From: Pseudomonadota bacterium
GTDB lineage: Bacteria; Pseudomonadota; Alphaproteobacteria; Rhizobiales; Xanthobacteraceae
Reading direction: 5' to 3'
DNA: 8,500 nt
Assembly: GCA_021779635.1 (NCBI GenBank)
Contig: JAJYAH010000061.1
Location: forward strand, 1-8,500
In this document: piece after piece, positions 1 through 6,942 of the stretch
How positions within the stretch are numbered: position 1 is the first letter of the stretch
How the letters are laid out: each line of letters opens with the position of its first letter
The notes under the pieces: generated by a model
Database searches by the model: none
Seen by the model: the letters and a program-made list of their open reading frames with translations, nothing else
Told to the model about the DNA's origin: nothing
Made by a program: the position numbers and the translations under genes

Positions 1-1560
1 TTCGATAAAGGTGCGATCGTCCATCGCGGCATTGCCGATCGGCACATAGGTATCGAGCCGGTCCTGCGTCAGCACGTAACCACCGACATGCTGCGACAGA
101 TGGCGCGGAAATTCGATCAGTTCGGTTGCAAGCTCGACCGCGAGTCCGACCATCGAGTTCCCGGGATCAAGCCCCGCCTGCCTGACCTGCATGTCGTTGA
201 GGCCCTCGCCCCAGCTTCCCCACACCGTATCCGCCAGTGCCGCGGTGACATCTTCGGTCAGTCCCAGCGCCTTGCCGACATCGCGGATCGCGCTGCGCGG
301 CCGGTAATGAATCACCGTGGCAATAATCGCGGCGCGGTGGCGGCCATATCTTCGATAGACATATTGCATCACCTCCTCGCGCCGCGAATGCTCGAAATCG
401 ACGTCGATGTCGGGCGGCTCCAGCCGTTCCTTGGAAATAAAGCGCTCGAACAGCAGATCGACCTTGGTCGGATCGACGGAGGTAACGCCGAGAACATAGC
501 AAACGGCCGAATTCGCCGCCGATCCCCTGCCCTGACAGAGGATGCTTTGGCTGCGCGCATAACGGACAATATCGTGCACGGTGAGAAAATAATGCGCGTA
601 TTTGAGCTTCCTGATCAGGCGCAGTTCCTTGTGCAAAACCTTTTTGGTCTTGGGCGAAATCCGGACCGGAAATTTTTTGTGCGCACCTTGCCAGGTCATG
701 TCTTCCAGATGGCGCTGCGCGGTCTTGCCCGGCGGCACCGGCTCGTCGGGATACTGGTATTTGAGTTGATCAAGCGAAAAACCGATGCGGCCGGCAAACC
801 GCATGGTTTCCGCGATCGCCTCCGGCACATCGCGAAACAGCCGCGCCATTTCATGCGCAGGCTTGAGATGGCGTTCCGCATTGGCTTCAAGGCGCTTGCC
901 GATGGCATCGATGGTGGTCTTCTCGCGAATGCAGGTCAGAACATCCTGCAAGGGGCGGCGCGCGGGATGGTGATACAGCACCTCGTTGGTGGCCAGCAGC
1001 GCCACGCGAGCCGTCGCGGCGATGCGATGAAGCCGAACCAGACGACGCCGGTCATCGCCGCGGTACAGCAGGCTGGCTGCAAGCCACACGCCATCCGCGC
1101 GGCTGTGCTGCAATTGATCCAGAACCTTGAGCGCTTTTGTCGCCTCGAAGCGATGCGGAGGCGTCAGAACCAGAAGCTGCCCTTCGGCGAATTCCAGGAG
1201 ATCATCGAGCTTCAGATGGCATTCGCCCTTCTCGGTATCGTCCCCGCGCTTGCCGCGGGTCAGTAACCGGCATAGCCGGCCGTAAGCTTCCCGATTGGCC
1301 GGATAGACCAGAATATCCGGCGTATCGTCCATGAAGACGAGGCGCGAACCGATCAGCAGCTTCGGCTTGTAGTTGACCTCGGGATTGCCGAGTTCCTTGT
1401 AAGCCCGCACCACGCCTGCCAGCGTGTTATGGTCGGCAATGCCGATGACCGGAAGCCGCAACTCGCTCGCCCGATGCACGTAATCCTGCGGGTGCGATCC
1501 GCCGCGCAGGAACGAAAAATTCGTGGTGATTCCGATCTCGGCATAAGCAGGGATGTTCAT
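1..1560 (-). CDS. dnaE2: Error-prone DNA polymerase DnaE2 (ImuC), N-terminal part, cut by the window edge
   Basis: Catalytic alpha-subunit-like C-family polymerase of the SOS mutasome, which copies damaged DNA with low fidelity. I translated the minus strand from 1560 to position 1: 520 codons, no stop. The N-terminal PHP domain starts TTNFSFLRGGSHP (about residues 12-24) and continues with IADHNTLAG (41-49). The polymerase core shows QGRGSAANS (343-351) and PDIDVDF (383-389), whose D386 and D388 correspond to the first two metal-binding aspartates of bacterial Pol III alpha. The last visible stretch (VPIGNAAMDDRTFIE) lies just before the expected third aspartate, outside the window. The family is usually about 1050-1150 residues, so roughly half is present. 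The start ATG overlaps the imuB stop as ATGA with no clear Shine-Dalgarno, suggesting translational coupling. Transcription presumably begins upstream of imuA. DnaE2 rather than DnaE1 is called from the RGGSHP-type PHP start and the imuB neighbour. No frameshift or odd composition was noted. Confidence 0.96.
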   Translation of the reverse strand, partial: MNIPAYAEIGITTNFSFLRGGSHPQDYVHRASELRLPVIGIADHNTLAGVVRAYKELGNPEVNYKPKLLIGSRLVFMDDTPDILVYPANREAYGRLCRLLTRGKRGDDTEKGECHLKLDDLLEFAEGQLLVLTPPHRFEATKALKVLDQLQHSRADGVWLAASLLYRGDDRRRLVRLHRIAATARVALLATNEVLYHHPARRPLQDVLTCIREKTTIDAIGKRLEANAERHLKPAHEMARLFRDVPEAIAETMRFAGRIGFSLDQLKYQYPDEPVPPGKTAQRHLEDMTWQGAHKKFPVRISPKTKKVLHKELRLIRKLKYAHYFLTVHDIVRYARSQSILCQGRGSAANSAVCYVLGVTSVDPTKVDLLFERFISKERLEPPDIDVDFEHSRREEVMQYVYRRYGRHRAAIIATVIHYRPRSAIRDVGKALGLTEDVTAALADTVWGSWGEGLNDMQVRQAGLDPGNSMVGLAVELATELIEFPRHLSQHVGGYVLTQDRLDTYVPIGNAAMDDRTFIE

Positions 1561-3230
1561 GCGAACAGCCCGTGCACGAACCAGTTGGAAGCCGCCGGCT
1601 TGCCCTCTTTGTCAACGAGTTCGCTGCCGTAAAGGCCATCGCGGTAAATCCAGAAGCGCAATCCGGCCTCATCCTCGACACGGAAATAATCGCGCGTCAG
1701 GGTCTGGCCGTTGTGCTTCCACCATTCCATGGCGATACGCTCAGGACCCTCGATCCGGACCACCTCATGGGTGGCACGCCGCCATGTGAAATGGTGCGGA
1801 GGCCCGTCAGGAACCGTGGCAAAAGGTACCTTGATGGGCTCCGGCTTTTCGAACAGCCGGAGCGGACGCAATGGCGGTTCGTTCTCCACACGGGCTGGCC
1901 AGGTCGCCTGCACCGCCGTGGCCAGATGATGCTGCGCCGGTGCTGCCGCCACCGCACGCTCCGGAATATGGCTGTCCTGCGGCAGGTGCACGACCACGCG
2001 CCGCCCGCCGATGCGCGCGGCGATGCGGTCGATCAATGCCGCCAGTTCGTCATTGTCATGCACCTTGGCGTCGAGATCGCGCTGCTGCTGCACGACGATT
2101 TCCGTGCGGCTGGCGGACAGGCGAACGAGATCGAATCCGAAACCGGGATCGAGTGGATCGTTCAGAGCATCGAGCCGTTCGCGAAACAGGCGGTCGATCG
2201 CCTCGCCTTTGGTCACGGGTTGTCCGGTGTCCACAACAATCGCGCGAACCGCGCCATCGGTGCGAAAGAAATTGGCTTCCAGCCGCCGCGCGCCCTTGCC
2301 TTGCTGCGCCATCGCCACGACCAGCATCTGCGCCAGCCGGGACAATGTCGCGGATATCACCGCATCGGTCGCCACCGGCTCGGCGAAACGCTTCTCCACG
2401 ATGTAATCCGGCAGCGGCTTGCGGGGACTGATCGGCGCATCGCCTTGCCCCAGCGCCTGTTTCAGCAGGGTCGTGAAGTCAGCACCGAATCTTGCGGTGA
2501 TTTCATGACGCGCGCGGGCTGCGACATCGCCGATGGTTTTCAGCCCGGCGCGGCGCAAGCCATTGGTTATCGCAGCATCGGCGCCCAGCGCGGACACCGG
2601 CAGCGGCTTGACTGCATCAGTTTCCCCGCCATCACCGACGATGCAACCATGGACGTGACGATTCATCGTCCGTGCACACACCGAGGTTCCGGCGATGGCG
2701 GCGCTGACGGCAAAACCTTGAACGGTCAGTACACTACACACCCGTCGCATCATCGCGGCCTCGCCGCCGAACAAATGGGCACAGCCGGTGATGTCGAGAA
2801 ACAGGCCATGCGGAGAATCGATCGCTACCAGCGGCGTGAAACGATCGCACCAGTCGGCAATGGCATTCAGCGTCCTGGCGTCGGCAGCTTCATCGGCATC
2901 GAAAACCCTTAATTGCGGGCAGATGGCGCGGGCGTTGGCGAGCGGCAGGCCGATCTCAAGCCCGAGACGGGCTGCAGCATCATCCAGCGCGGAAATCTGT
3001 AGCGCGTTGTTTTGTTTGGCGACGACAATGCTGGGGTGATCGTCACTGGAGTGATCGCCAGGGTTTTGTTTTGACGCGTTTGCTTCCCGCCAACCGGTAC
3101 CCGCTTCGCCCGAAAACGCATCAGCCGGCGCGGCGTTGTCGCGCGAGAGCTGGCGCTTGATGCGGTCGGTGGGCAGGCGCGGCAGCCACAGGCTGAGAAT
3201 ACGCCGCCGGTTTCTCGAAAAGGCACTCAT
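1557..3230 (-). CDS. imuB: ImuB, catalytically inactive Y-family polymerase homologue of the SOS mutasome
   Basis: Scaffold that in known systems bridges DnaE2, ImuA and the beta clamp during translesion synthesis. 557 residues from the chosen ATG at 3230, which is preceded by GGAA five bases upstream. A start at 3284 is open in frame, but the Y-family fold begins only at ILSLWLPRLPTDR (residues 11-23), so the shorter form is preferred. Where active Y-family polymerases have acidic residues, this protein has LSLWLP in place of the first D-x-D motif and HGLFLDITG (141-149) in place of SxDEAxLDVTG, so the catalytic Asp-Glu pair reads His-Gly. PLRLF (456-460) resembles a beta-clamp-binding pentapeptide with Pro replacing Gln. 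The C-terminus carries the conserved ImuB tail: MEWW, TRDYFRVEDEAGLRFWIYR and WFVHGLFA. Residues 27-70 form a polar, probably disordered insert. The start overlaps imuA by 110 bp and the stop overlaps dnaE2 by 4 bp. Confidence 0.95.
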   Translation of the reverse strand: MSAFSRNRRRILSLWLPRLPTDRIKRQLSRDNAAPADAFSGEAGTGWREANASKQNPGDHSSDDHPSIVVAKQNNALQISALDDAAARLGLEIGLPLANARAICPQLRVFDADEAADARTLNAIADWCDRFTPLVAIDSPHGLFLDITGCAHLFGGEAAMMRRVCSVLTVQGFAVSAAIAGTSVCARTMNRHVHGCIVGDGGETDAVKPLPVSALGADAAITNGLRRAGLKTIGDVAARARHEITARFGADFTTLLKQALGQGDAPISPRKPLPDYIVEKRFAEPVATDAVISATLSRLAQMLVVAMAQQGKGARRLEANFFRTDGAVRAIVVDTGQPVTKGEAIDRLFRERLDALNDPLDPGFGFDLVRLSASRTEIVVQQQRDLDAKVHDNDELAALIDRIAARIGGRRVVVHLPQDSHIPERAVAAAPAQHHLATAVQATWPARVENEPPLRPLRLFEKPEPIKVPFATVPDGPPHHFTWRRATHEVVRIEGPERIAMEWWKHNGQTLTRDYFRVEDEAGLRFWIYRDGLYGSELVDKEGKPAASNWFVHGLFA

Positions 3231-4014
3231 CACATTTCCATTCCATGATCCACCGCCCAACAGGGCCATGACGGTTGCGGACAAGCTGCGCGTCGAACAT
3301 CGGCGTCCCCCACGCCGGCTGTGAAGGCGCGGCGGCCGGCGAATGCGCCGCGTGCACGATCCATCTTGTTTCCGCCGTTGAAGGCAACGGCTCAGCCGCC
3401 ACTCGCAGCAACAGACCGGTGACGCCGGACGCTCGCGCGGCCAATGTCAGCTTGCGACTGGCGACGAGATCGAGTTGTCGCGCTGCCCCCCAGACTTCCA
3501 GCACGACGACGCCAAGCGCATCGCAGGCGAGCGCGTCGGCAGCTGCCCGCAACGCGGAGTCCACATCCGCCGCGCGCACCGTCACCAGGAGGCGCGGATC
3601 AAGACCGAGTTCGGCCAGTCCGCTCATCGACAGCGCACCCGATTCGATTTCAGTGAAATCCTGACGTACCCACACCAAAGGCCGCCGGGCCGCCGCCCTT
3701 CCCGCCAGCCCCACGACGAACCCGGTCGCCGCCCCGCTCTGGCGTCCCTCGGCAAACACCTCATGCACCGCGCCGATGGCCAAGCCCCCCTGCAGCGTGG
3801 CATCGGCATCCGCATGACCCAGTGTCACCCTGCCCGGCCTGTATTCATCACCAGGCGTCTCGATGCGCTCGATGCTGCCGCGCAAACTCGCAAGCGTGTT
3901 CGTGCGTGCGGCGGCGCATGATCCGCCAAAGTGTGAGCAGTTTGGCGACAATAAAATGGGGAGCGCGCTCGGACGCAAAACCGGTTCCCGTTTTTGCTGA
4001 TCGCGCTCGTGCAT
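3121..4014 (-). CDS. imuA: ImuA, RecA-like accessory protein of the SOS mutasome
   Basis: First gene of the imuA-imuB-dnaE2 operon; ImuA is needed with ImuB for DnaE2-dependent mutagenesis. 297 residues. The conserved part starts at TLASLRGSIERIE (40-52), followed by DATLQGGLAIGAVHEVF (71-87), a degenerate P-loop region EGRQSGAATGF (89-99), the Walker-B-like strand ALGVVVLEVWG (166-176) and the typical end PVGRWIMEW (251-259). Start: ATG at 4014 with GAGGAG eight bases upstream. The first 38 or so residues look poorly conserved in style, so a later non-ATG start cannot be excluded, although there is no other in-frame ATG before the core. The C-terminal 35-40 residues (Ala/Pro/Arg rich) are encoded inside the overlap with imuB. 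The gene lies 81 bp from a LexA box, so SOS control is likely. A broken second copy of part of this gene lies at 6937-7170. Confidence 0.92.
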   Translation of the reverse strand: MHERDQQKREPVLRPSALPILLSPNCSHFGGSCAAARTNTLASLRGSIERIETPGDEYRPGRVTLGHADADATLQGGLAIGAVHEVFAEGRQSGAATGFVVGLAGRAAARRPLVWVRQDFTEIESGALSMSGLAELGLDPRLLVTVRAADVDSALRAAADALACDALGVVVLEVWGAARQLDLVASRKLTLAARASGVTGLLLRVAAEPLPSTAETRWIVHAAHSPAAAPSQPAWGTPMFDAQLVRNRHGPVGRWIMEWKCDECLFEKPAAYSQPVAAAPAHRPHQAPALARQRRAG

Positions 4015-4022
4015 ACGCGCCG

Positions 4023-4028
4023 CTCCTC
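4023..4028 (-). promoter_or_regulatory. Shine-Dalgarno supporting the imuA start
   Basis: GAGGAG on the minus strand, eight bases before the ATG at 4014. It supports the long form of ImuA even though its first residues look unlike conserved family sequence. Confidence 0.6.
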
Positions 4029-4095
4029 AGAAATGTTGAGCCGTCTGGTTTTGAACGAACCCGGATTTTTAAATGAACCCGCGGCTGGCTCATTT

Positions 4096-4110
4096 GTTCA
4101 TGATATGTTC
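4096..4110. promoter_or_regulatory. LexA (SOS) box in the divergent imuA / radical SAM promoter region
   Basis: Perfect match to the alphaproteobacterial LexA operator GTTC-N7-GTTC (GAAC-N7-GAAC on the other strand), with spacer ATGATAT. It is the only such pair in the 178-bp intergenic region. It lies 81 bp from the imuA start and 82 bp from the radical SAM start, in an AT-rich patch. A TATAAA at 4114-4119 could be a -10 element for the rightward gene. On the minus strand TATCAT (plus 4105-4100) inside the box could serve imuA. Neither has a convincing -35, so the promoter cores are tentative. LexA bound here would cover both. Control of imuA operons by such a box is established in related bacteria; control of the rightward pair is inference. 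Confidence 0.85.
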
Positions 4111-4192
4111 TAATATAAAGCTAACATCATCCGCGGAGTCAATCCGCAGCGGGATTTAAGTTTTTCTCAAGCAAAATCAAAGGAATCCGACG

Positions 4193-5434
4193 ATGGACGT
4201 GCAACGTAAGCTGGAAATCCTGGCCGATGCCGCCAAATACGACGCGTCCTGCGCCTCCAGCGGCACCGAGCAACGCGATAGCCGCGACGGCAAAGGCCTT
4301 GGCTCGACCGCTCCGGGCATGGGCATCTGCCATTCCTACGCGCCGGATGGACGCTGCATTTCACTGCTGAAGATCCTGCTGACCAACGCCTGCAATTACG
4401 ATTGCCTCTATTGCGTCAACCGTGCCACCAGCAACGTGCCGCGCGCCCGCTTCACGGTCGATGAAGTGGTAAAGCTGACGATCGACTTTTATCGCCGCAA
4501 TTATATCGAAGGCTTGTTTCTGTCCTCCGGCATCATCCGCAGCGCCGACTACACCATGGAGCAGGTGGTGAACGTCGCGCGCCGATTGCGCGAGCAGCAT
4601 CACTTCCGTGGCTACATCCATCTCAAAACCATTCCGGAAGCCGACGAGGCGCTGATCACGGAAGCCGGAAAATATGCCGACCGTCTCAGCATCAACATCG
4701 AAGTGCCGGAAGAGACAAGTCTGGCCAAACTGGCGCCGGAAAAGGACGTGCGTGCGATCCGCCGCACCATGGGCCGGCTGCGTTTAAAGCTCGATGAAGC
4801 GCAGGCGGGCCGCAAGGTCACGCCGAAGGGAAATATCGGGCCACGGTTCGCACCGAGCGGCCAGAGCACGCAGATGATCGTCGGCGCCGATGCCGCCAAC
4901 GACCAAACCATCCTCACCACCAGCGCCAATCTCTACGGCTCCTACAAGCTCAAGCGGATCTATTATTCTGCGTTCAGCCCGATCCCCGATGCCAGCCGCG
5001 CACTGCCTTTGCTGGCGCCGCCGCTGGTGCGCGAGCACCGGCTTTATCAGGCCGACTGGTTAATGCGGTTTTACGGTTTCGACGCCGGCGAAATCGTCGA
5101 TCAGGCCGAAGGCATGCTGTCGCTCGATATCGATCCCAAACTCGCCTGGGCACTGCGGCACCGCGACCGCTTCCCGCTCGACGTCGGCACCGCCAGCCGC
5201 GAGGATTTGCTGCGCGTGCCCGGCTTCGGCACCAGGGCGGTCGATCGCATCATCGCCACCCGCCGCGTGACTTCCATTCGGATCGCCGATCTCGCGCGCC
5301 TGCGTATCCCCCGAAACAAGGCGCTGCCGTTCATTATCCTCAGCGATCATCGCCCGCCGCCGCACCTGTTGGACAGCGCAACGCTGACGCAACGGTTCAA
5401 GCCCAAGGCGGCACAGCTCGGATTTCGGTTTTGA
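4193..5434 (+). CDS. Radical SAM protein, putative DNA modification/repair family linked to UDG, with C-terminal helix-hairpin-helix
   Basis: 413 residues. ATG at 4193 with AAGGA eight bases upstream. The 4Fe-4S/SAM-binding motif is NACNYDCLYCVNR, with C67, C71 and C74 in Cx3Cx2C spacing. It is preceded by other cysteines (C20, C46, C55) in a segment reading GMGICHSYAPDGRC (42-55), which may be structural or may hold a further metal site. The barrel continues through GLFLSSGI (107-114), YIHLKTIP (141-148) and LSINIEVP (165-172). Near the C-terminus, ASREDLLRVPGFGTRAVDRI (334-353) is a helix-hairpin-helix DNA-binding motif like those of DNA repair proteins. I recognise this as the radical SAM family that typically precedes a DUF4130/uracil-glycosylase gene. 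Its substrate and reaction are, to my knowledge, unknown. It is the first gene of a plus-strand pair with the udgX fusion 59 bp downstream, and shares the LexA-box intergenic region with imuA. Confidence 0.9.
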   Translation: MDVQRKLEILADAAKYDASCASSGTEQRDSRDGKGLGSTAPGMGICHSYAPDGRCISLLKILLTNACNYDCLYCVNRATSNVPRARFTVDEVVKLTIDFYRRNYIEGLFLSSGIIRSADYTMEQVVNVARRLREQHHFRGYIHLKTIPEADEALITEAGKYADRLSINIEVPEETSLAKLAPEKDVRAIRRTMGRLRLKLDEAQAGRKVTPKGNIGPRFAPSGQSTQMIVGADAANDQTILTTSANLYGSYKLKRIYYSAFSPIPDASRALPLLAPPLVREHRLYQADWLMRFYGFDAGEIVDQAEGMLSLDIDPKLAWALRHRDRFPLDVGTASREDLLRVPGFGTRAVDRIIATRRVTSIRIADLARLRIPRNKALPFIILSDHRPPPHLLDSATLTQRFKPKAAQLGFRF

Positions 5435-5442
5435 TACAAGCC

Positions 5443-5472
5443 GTCATGGCCGGACGTGTGCCACGGCATGAC
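5443..5472. repeat. Imperfect palindrome between the radical SAM gene and udgX
   Basis: A 30-bp inverted repeat starting GTCATGGCCG and ending ACGGCATGAC. The outer six bases on each side are perfectly complementary; inner GC pairs are possible with a one-base bulge. It fills much of the 59-bp gap between the two cistrons. The outer sequence resembles short GTCATGGCC...GGCCATGAC palindromes that I remember as dispersed in Bradyrhizobium and Rhodopseudomonas genomes; that identification is from memory. The RNA could fold into a hairpin, but no T-run follows, so it is not a classical terminator. It also argues that the open frame upstream of 5494 is not coding. Confidence 0.55.
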
Positions 5473-5493
5473 GAATATAGAGACGGTATTCGA

Positions 5494-6942
5494 ATGCACT
5501 TTATCACGCTCGACCACGACACCGATTTTGAAGGCTGGCGCAAAGCCGCGCGGGCGCTCGTCCTCAACGAGGTGAGCCCGTCCGACGTGACGTGGACAGC
5601 GCCAGGCCACACGCCGGAATTATTCGCGCCTGTCGCGGCAGCATCGCCGCCCGAAGTGCCACGAGCTACTTTCAGCGTCTCGGCCAAATTCGTCGAACTG
5701 GCGCAATTCGCGATCCTGCACCGTGACATTGCACGTTTCGCAATTCTGTATCGGCTGCTGTGGCGGCTGCGCAGCCATCACGATCTGCTGGTGGCGGCAA
5801 CCGATCCCGATGTTTCGCAGGTTGCGGCGATGGCAAGAGCCGTGCAGCGCGACCAGCACAAGATGCAGGCCTTTGTCCGGTTTCGCGAAATCGGCCGCGA
5901 GCGGAAGTCGCGTTACGTGGCCTGGTACGAGCCGGAACATCACATTGTCGAGGCCACCGCGCCGTTCTTCGCGCGGCGCTTTGCCGACATGGCCTGGTCG
6001 ATCCTCACCCCGGATATCTGCGCGCATTGGGAAGGCCATGTCGTCGCTTTTACGCCCGGAGTCAGCAAGGCCGCGGCCCCCTCGGAAGACCGCCTGGAAC
6101 AAACCTGGCTGCGTTACTACGCCAGCATCTTCAATCCAGCCCGGCTGAAGGTGAAGGCGATGCAGACCGAGATGCCCAAGAAATATTGGCGGAACCTGCC
6201 GGAGGCTTCGCTTATTAAGCCTCTGATCTCAGGTGCCGGACGCGCGACCAGCGCGATGATCGCGGATGCCGCCACCGATCCGCACAAATCGCAGAAAAGG
6301 CCGGAGCCGCCCGTGAAACACAAACATGCCGCATCCGCCGACGATATCGAAGCCCTCCGACAGGCGGCCAGCGATTGCCGCGCCTGCCCGCTCTGGAAGG
6401 ATGCAACGCAAACCGTATTCGGCGAAGGCCTGCAGACCGCGCGGGTGATGCTGGTCGGCGAGCAGCCTGGCGACAAGGAGGACCTTGCCGGCAAACCGTT
6501 CGTCGGACCGGCCGGACAGATGCTCGACCGCGCACTGGAAGAAGCCGGCATCGACCGCGCCAAGGTGTACGTCACCAACGCAGTGAAACATTTCAAGTTT
6601 GTGCCACGCGGAAAGATCCGCCTACATCAGAAACCGAACACGTCGGAGATCAGGGAATGCCGGCCGTGGTATGAGCGCGAGCTGGCGGCAATCAAACCCG
6701 ACCTGGTGGTGGCGATGGGCGCTACCGCGGCGCAATGCGTGTTTGGAAAGGTTACGCCAATCAACAAGAACCGCGGCCGCCCGATCGATCTCGAAGACGG
6801 CACCAAGGCGCTGGTGACGGTGCATCCGTCCTATCTATTGCGGCTCCCCGATGCGGAGGCCAAAGTGCTGGAATATCAGCGCTTTGTCGAAGATCTCCGA
6901 ATTGCAGCCGAGCTCATGAGAAAATCGGCGCGGGCGGCATAG
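5494..6942 (+). CDS. udgX: Fusion of a DUF4130-type domain with a UdgX-type uracil-DNA glycosylase
   Basis: 482 residues from ATG at 5494, where the family-like start MHFITLDHDTDFEGWRKAAR begins. The frame is open back to a TTG at 5431 that overlaps the radical SAM stop, but the extra codons lie over a palindrome. The ribosome site is weak (GAGACGG). Residues 1 to about 240 match the DUF4130 family of uncharacterised DNA-metabolism proteins (RKSRYVAWYEPEHHIVEATAPFFARRF split around 138-163; YYASIFNPAR 208-217; MPKKYWRNLPE 227-237). After a polar linker (about 250-283) comes the glycosylase: CRACPLW (295-301), GEQPGDKED (322-330), FVGPAGQ (336-342), TNAVKHFKF (361-369), KIRLH (374-378) and VTVHPSYLLR (441-450). 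H378 occupies the place of the UdgX His that bonds covalently to the abasic sugar after uracil excision. C295, C298 and C389 are likely Fe-S ligands; H366 sits where family 4 enzymes have the remaining Cys. The last residues (SARAA) may derive from the adjoining imuA remnant. Confidence 0.92.
   Translation: MHFITLDHDTDFEGWRKAARALVLNEVSPSDVTWTAPGHTPELFAPVAAASPPEVPRATFSVSAKFVELAQFAILHRDIARFAILYRLLWRLRSHHDLLVAATDPDVSQVAAMARAVQRDQHKMQAFVRFREIGRERKSRYVAWYEPEHHIVEATAPFFARRFADMAWSILTPDICAHWEGHVVAFTPGVSKAAAPSEDRLEQTWLRYYASIFNPARLKVKAMQTEMPKKYWRNLPEASLIKPLISGAGRATSAMIADAATDPHKSQKRPEPPVKHKHAASADDIEALRQAASDCRACPLWKDATQTVFGEGLQTARVMLVGEQPGDKEDLAGKPFVGPAGQMLDRALEEAGIDRAKVYVTNAVKHFKFVPRGKIRLHQKPNTSEIRECRPWYERELAAIKPDLVVAMGATAAQCVFGKVTPINKNRGRPIDLEDGTKALVTVHPSYLLRLPDAEAKVLEYQRFVEDLRIAAELMRKSARAA

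Noticed and set aside
88..1266. Long plus-strand open frame of 392 codons
   Set aside because: Antisense to dnaE2, whose minus-strand translation carries all expected polymerase motifs. Long antisense frames are common in high-GC coding DNA, and this one has no recognisable domain.
1572..2912. Plus-strand open frame of 446 codons
   Set aside because: Antisense to imuB; composition is Arg/Gln/His rich without motifs, and there is no ribosome site or domain.
3475..3921. Plus-strand open frame of 148 codons opposite imuA
   Set aside because: Antisense shadow of the conserved ImuA core.
4053..4078. Additional GAAC repeats (4053, 4057, 4075) as a second LexA box
   Set aside because: Spacings between repeats are 0, 14 and 18 bases, not 7.
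3848..4093. Minus-strand 81-codon frame covering the imuA leader
   Set aside because: It has an ATG near the promoter but runs out of frame into imuA; no ribosome site or homology recognised.
5431..5493. TTG start for udgX overlapping the radical SAM stop (TTGA)
   Set aside because: The added residues are encoded by the palindrome region and do not resemble the family; ATG 5494 begins the conserved N-terminus.
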